Shown: positions 5,033 through 6,616 of the stretch, piece after piece | How positions within the stretch are numbered: the first letter of the stretch is position 1 | Layout of the letters: every line of letters starts with the position of its first letter | Assembly: GCA_007129635.1 (NCBI GenBank) | Contig: SKVE01000683.1 | Location: forward strand, 1-6,616 | Direction: 5' to 3' | DNA: 6,616 nucleotides | From: Planctomycetaceae bacterium | GTDB lineage: Bacteria > Planctomycetota > Planctomycetia > Pirellulales > Pirellulaceae | Notes under the pieces: generated by a model | Told to the model about the DNA's origin: nothing | The model's input: only the letters and a program-made list of their open reading frames with translations | The model's database searches: none | Position numbers and translations under genes: made by a program

Positions 5033-6616
5033 GGAATACCTTTCCACATCGACTCGATCATTCGCAAGGTCTCTTCCACCAATTCGCGGCCGCCTTCCGG
5101 GCCGATCGCCGTGCTGGCGGGGACGGCGCCGTAGGCACCGCCCGCCACCGATCGCTGAGTGGGGACATACGTGCCGGTGCCGGCCAATTGGACGATGAAT
5201 GTCTGTACCGCGCGGCTGCGTTGTTGAATCTGCATCCCAAAATCCAAATAGAACTCGAAGGGATTGGTCGCCATGGCCATGTCGCCGATCCGCACGACAT
5301 GGATCTCGTAAGGGATCTTCGGCTGAACCTGTTGCAAATCAAACCGCTCCTGGACCCCGATCCCCCGCATGGTCCGGCGATAAGCCTGCGTGATATCGGT
5401 GTACCAGCGCCGCTTGTTGCGGATCTCCGGATTGTCCTCGATGGCTTGCCGCATCTGCTCGTAACGCGCCCGCCATCGCTCGGATTCCGCCAAAGCATCC
5501 TGAACATCTTGCTCGGAAATCAGTCGTCGGGTTAGTTCGATCGATTCGACGCGATGGACCAGCGGCGGGTCCCATTCGATATGCTTCTCGATCGTCGGCA
5601 GCACGGATGTGACCGCGTCGGCGATGCGAACCGCGATCTCCTGGCGGCGATTGCGCCCGGTCAAGCGCTCCATTCGCTGTTCGGCGTTTTCGCTCCGGTT
5701 TCGGCGGCCGATCAAATGCGGCGACTGGTCGCCCGAGGCGGCCGTTTGAGGCAGTACGAACAGATCATCGCCCAATCGGCGACGTAGTTCTTCGCGCGTG
5801 TCGTGCCAGAAATCGCCGCTGACTTCGTAGATCGATTCGCTGACCTGCGACGGGCAAGCCACGTTGATCACCACGCCCGTCAGACGCTGCTGGGCATCCC
5901 ATGTGTACAGCAGGTGAACGCTATGGTCTTCATAGCCCTCGATATGACTGAAGTCAGGCCGATCCGTCGCACCATACATCTGCGATTGGCCGGACGTGTA
6001 GGCCGTCAATCGGTTATGACCGACCACCGCGTGACCCAACCCGAACCCGACACCGCCCGGTTGGCGTTTGTTCCAGGCCTGGACGACCGCCTGGGCGATC
6101 CGCTGGGCAGCAAACTCGCGATAGAGTTCGCCGGGCATGGCATCCAGTTCAACGCCCCAGTCCGCCCAATGGGCCGGCAGTTCCCAACCGTGCTGCTCGG
6201 CCACCGCCGCGTCCCGCTCGATGGTCCGGCTGCCGAAGGCCGGTGCCGAGTGGGTATGGGTGGCGAAAAAGAAAACCTTGGTCGGTTCCAGATCCGGCAA
6301 CTGTTGCGCGATGTGCTGCCGGATTTCGTCGACGAGTTGCTCGCTGACCGTCGCCAAATCCACACTGACCATGACGGTATAGTCGCGGACGCCGTCAGGT
6401 CCGACCGATTCGAGGGCCAGGGCGGTGGCGGTCACCGGATCCATGACCCCTTCGGAGACACGGGCGTGGAACTGGCCTCGCAACACGACCGGCTGATCCG
6501 GCGTGATATCGACCGATGCCCAACCGACTCGCAGCCCGCCCGCCCGAGCGGGGTCCGCCAAGGCGGCGATGGGAAGCGCCACGATCATGATCAGAAACGC
6601 ACAAACGATTCGAAGC
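5029..6616 (-). CDS. Neutral/alkaline non-lysosomal ceramidase-like secreted protein (start beyond right edge)
   Basis: The protein resembles the N-terminal catalytic domain of neutral ceramidases, zinc amidases that cleave N-acyl sphingosines. Counting from the in-frame Met at 6588, the hallmarks are GWASVDITP (22-30), H41 in GQFHARV, the zinc-type motif FFATHTHSAP (107-116), SGDFW (257-261), ASGDQSPH (284-291), FEFYLDFG (444-451, with the Glu expected near the metal) and the Tyr-rich TGTYVPTQRS (471-480) with Y486. At 519 residues it lacks the C-terminal domain of full-length ceramidases, as is usual for the many planctomycete members, so the true substrate may not be ceramide. The frame stays open upstream of 6588 to the edge, reading LRIVCAFLI in front of that Met. 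Together these form a complete signal peptide ending near ALA-DP, so the real start is off the window. Its TGA overlaps the sulfatase ATG by 4 bases, which suggests joint action on a sulfated extracellular substrate. Confidence 0.88.
   Translation of the reverse strand, partial: LRIVCAFLIMIVALPIAALADPARAGGLRVGWASVDITPDQPVVLRGQFHARVSEGVMDPVTATALALESVGPDGVRDYTVMVSVDLATVSEQLVDEIRQHIAQQLPDLEPTKVFFFATHTHSAPAFGSRTIERDAAVAEQHGWELPAHWADWGVELDAMPGELYREFAAQRIAQAVVQAWNKRQPGGVGFGLGHAVVGHNRLTAYTSGQSQMYGATDRPDFSHIEGYEDHSVHLLYTWDAQQRLTGVVINVACPSQVSESIYEVSGDFWHDTREELRRRLGDDLFVLPQTAASGDQSPHLIGRRNRSENAEQRMERLTGRNRRQEIAVRIADAVTSVLPTIEKHIEWDPPLVHRVESIELTRRLISEQDVQDALAESERWRARYEQMRQAIEDNPEIRNKRRWYTDITQAYRRTMRGIGVQERFDLQQVQPKIPYEIHVVRIGDMAMATNPFEFYLDFGMQIQQRSRAVQTFIVQLAGTGTYVPTQRSVAGGAYGAVPASTAIGPEGGRELVEETLRMIESMWKGIP
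5039..5045 (-). promoter_or_regulatory. Ribosome binding site deciding the sulfatase start
   Basis: On the minus strand GGAAAGG lies 6 bases before the ATG at 5032, inside the last codons of the ceramidase-like gene. It makes the ATG at 5032 a better start than the upstream GTG at 5047, which overlaps this site. Confidence 0.7.

Noticed and set aside
5029..5535. Plus-strand open frames opposite the ceramidase-like gene.
   Set aside because: The minus-strand protein has conserved family motifs throughout this stretch; the plus-strand frames are Arg/Pro-rich with no recognisable motif.

Overview
The window looks like part of a Planctomycetota chromosome, probably Pirellulales-like. The reasons are a GC-rich sequence, a secreted formylglycine-type sulfatase paired with a secreted neutral/alkaline-ceramidase-like protein, and a DUF4058 protein of the short type that begins 'MxIHDW'. 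The organism assignment is inference. Coding is very dense: six genes form two convergent three-gene operons that meet in a 22-base gap at 2755-2776, and almost nothing is left as intergenic DNA.

The plus-strand operon (1-2754) is the interesting part. It opens with the 3' end of a gene that is easy to miss. Reading frame 3 is open from the window edge to a TGA at 276-278. It ends in eight perfect tandem Cys-His-Ser-Ala tetrads (159-254) followed by CVSGGAR. Every difference between the 12-base units is a synonymous third-position change, so the repeat is maintained as protein. The stop codon shares one base with the ATG at 278 of a 494-residue radical SAM enzyme, which has an N-terminal PqqD-like (RiPP recognition) domain and a C-terminal SPASM domain with the full seven-Cys signature. 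That gene overlaps by 4 bases a gene for a 331-residue protein with four predicted membrane segments. A repetitive Cys-rich peptide, a PqqD-rSAM-SPASM maturase and a membrane partner, all translationally coupled, make a strong candidate for an undescribed ribosomally synthesised, post-translationally modified peptide (RiPP) system. The exact modification and role cannot be read from the sequence.

The minus-strand operon (6616 down to 2777) reads in transcription order: a ceramidase-like secreted protein whose start lies beyond the right edge, a secreted sulfatase overlapping it by 4 bases (ATGA), and a DUF4058 protein 3 bases after the sulfatase stop. The first two are probably exported enzymes that degrade sulfated glycans or lipids. 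DUF4058 has no established function.

There is no tRNA, rRNA, CRISPR array, insertion sequence or convincing terminator hairpin in the window. Promoters for both operons lie outside it.
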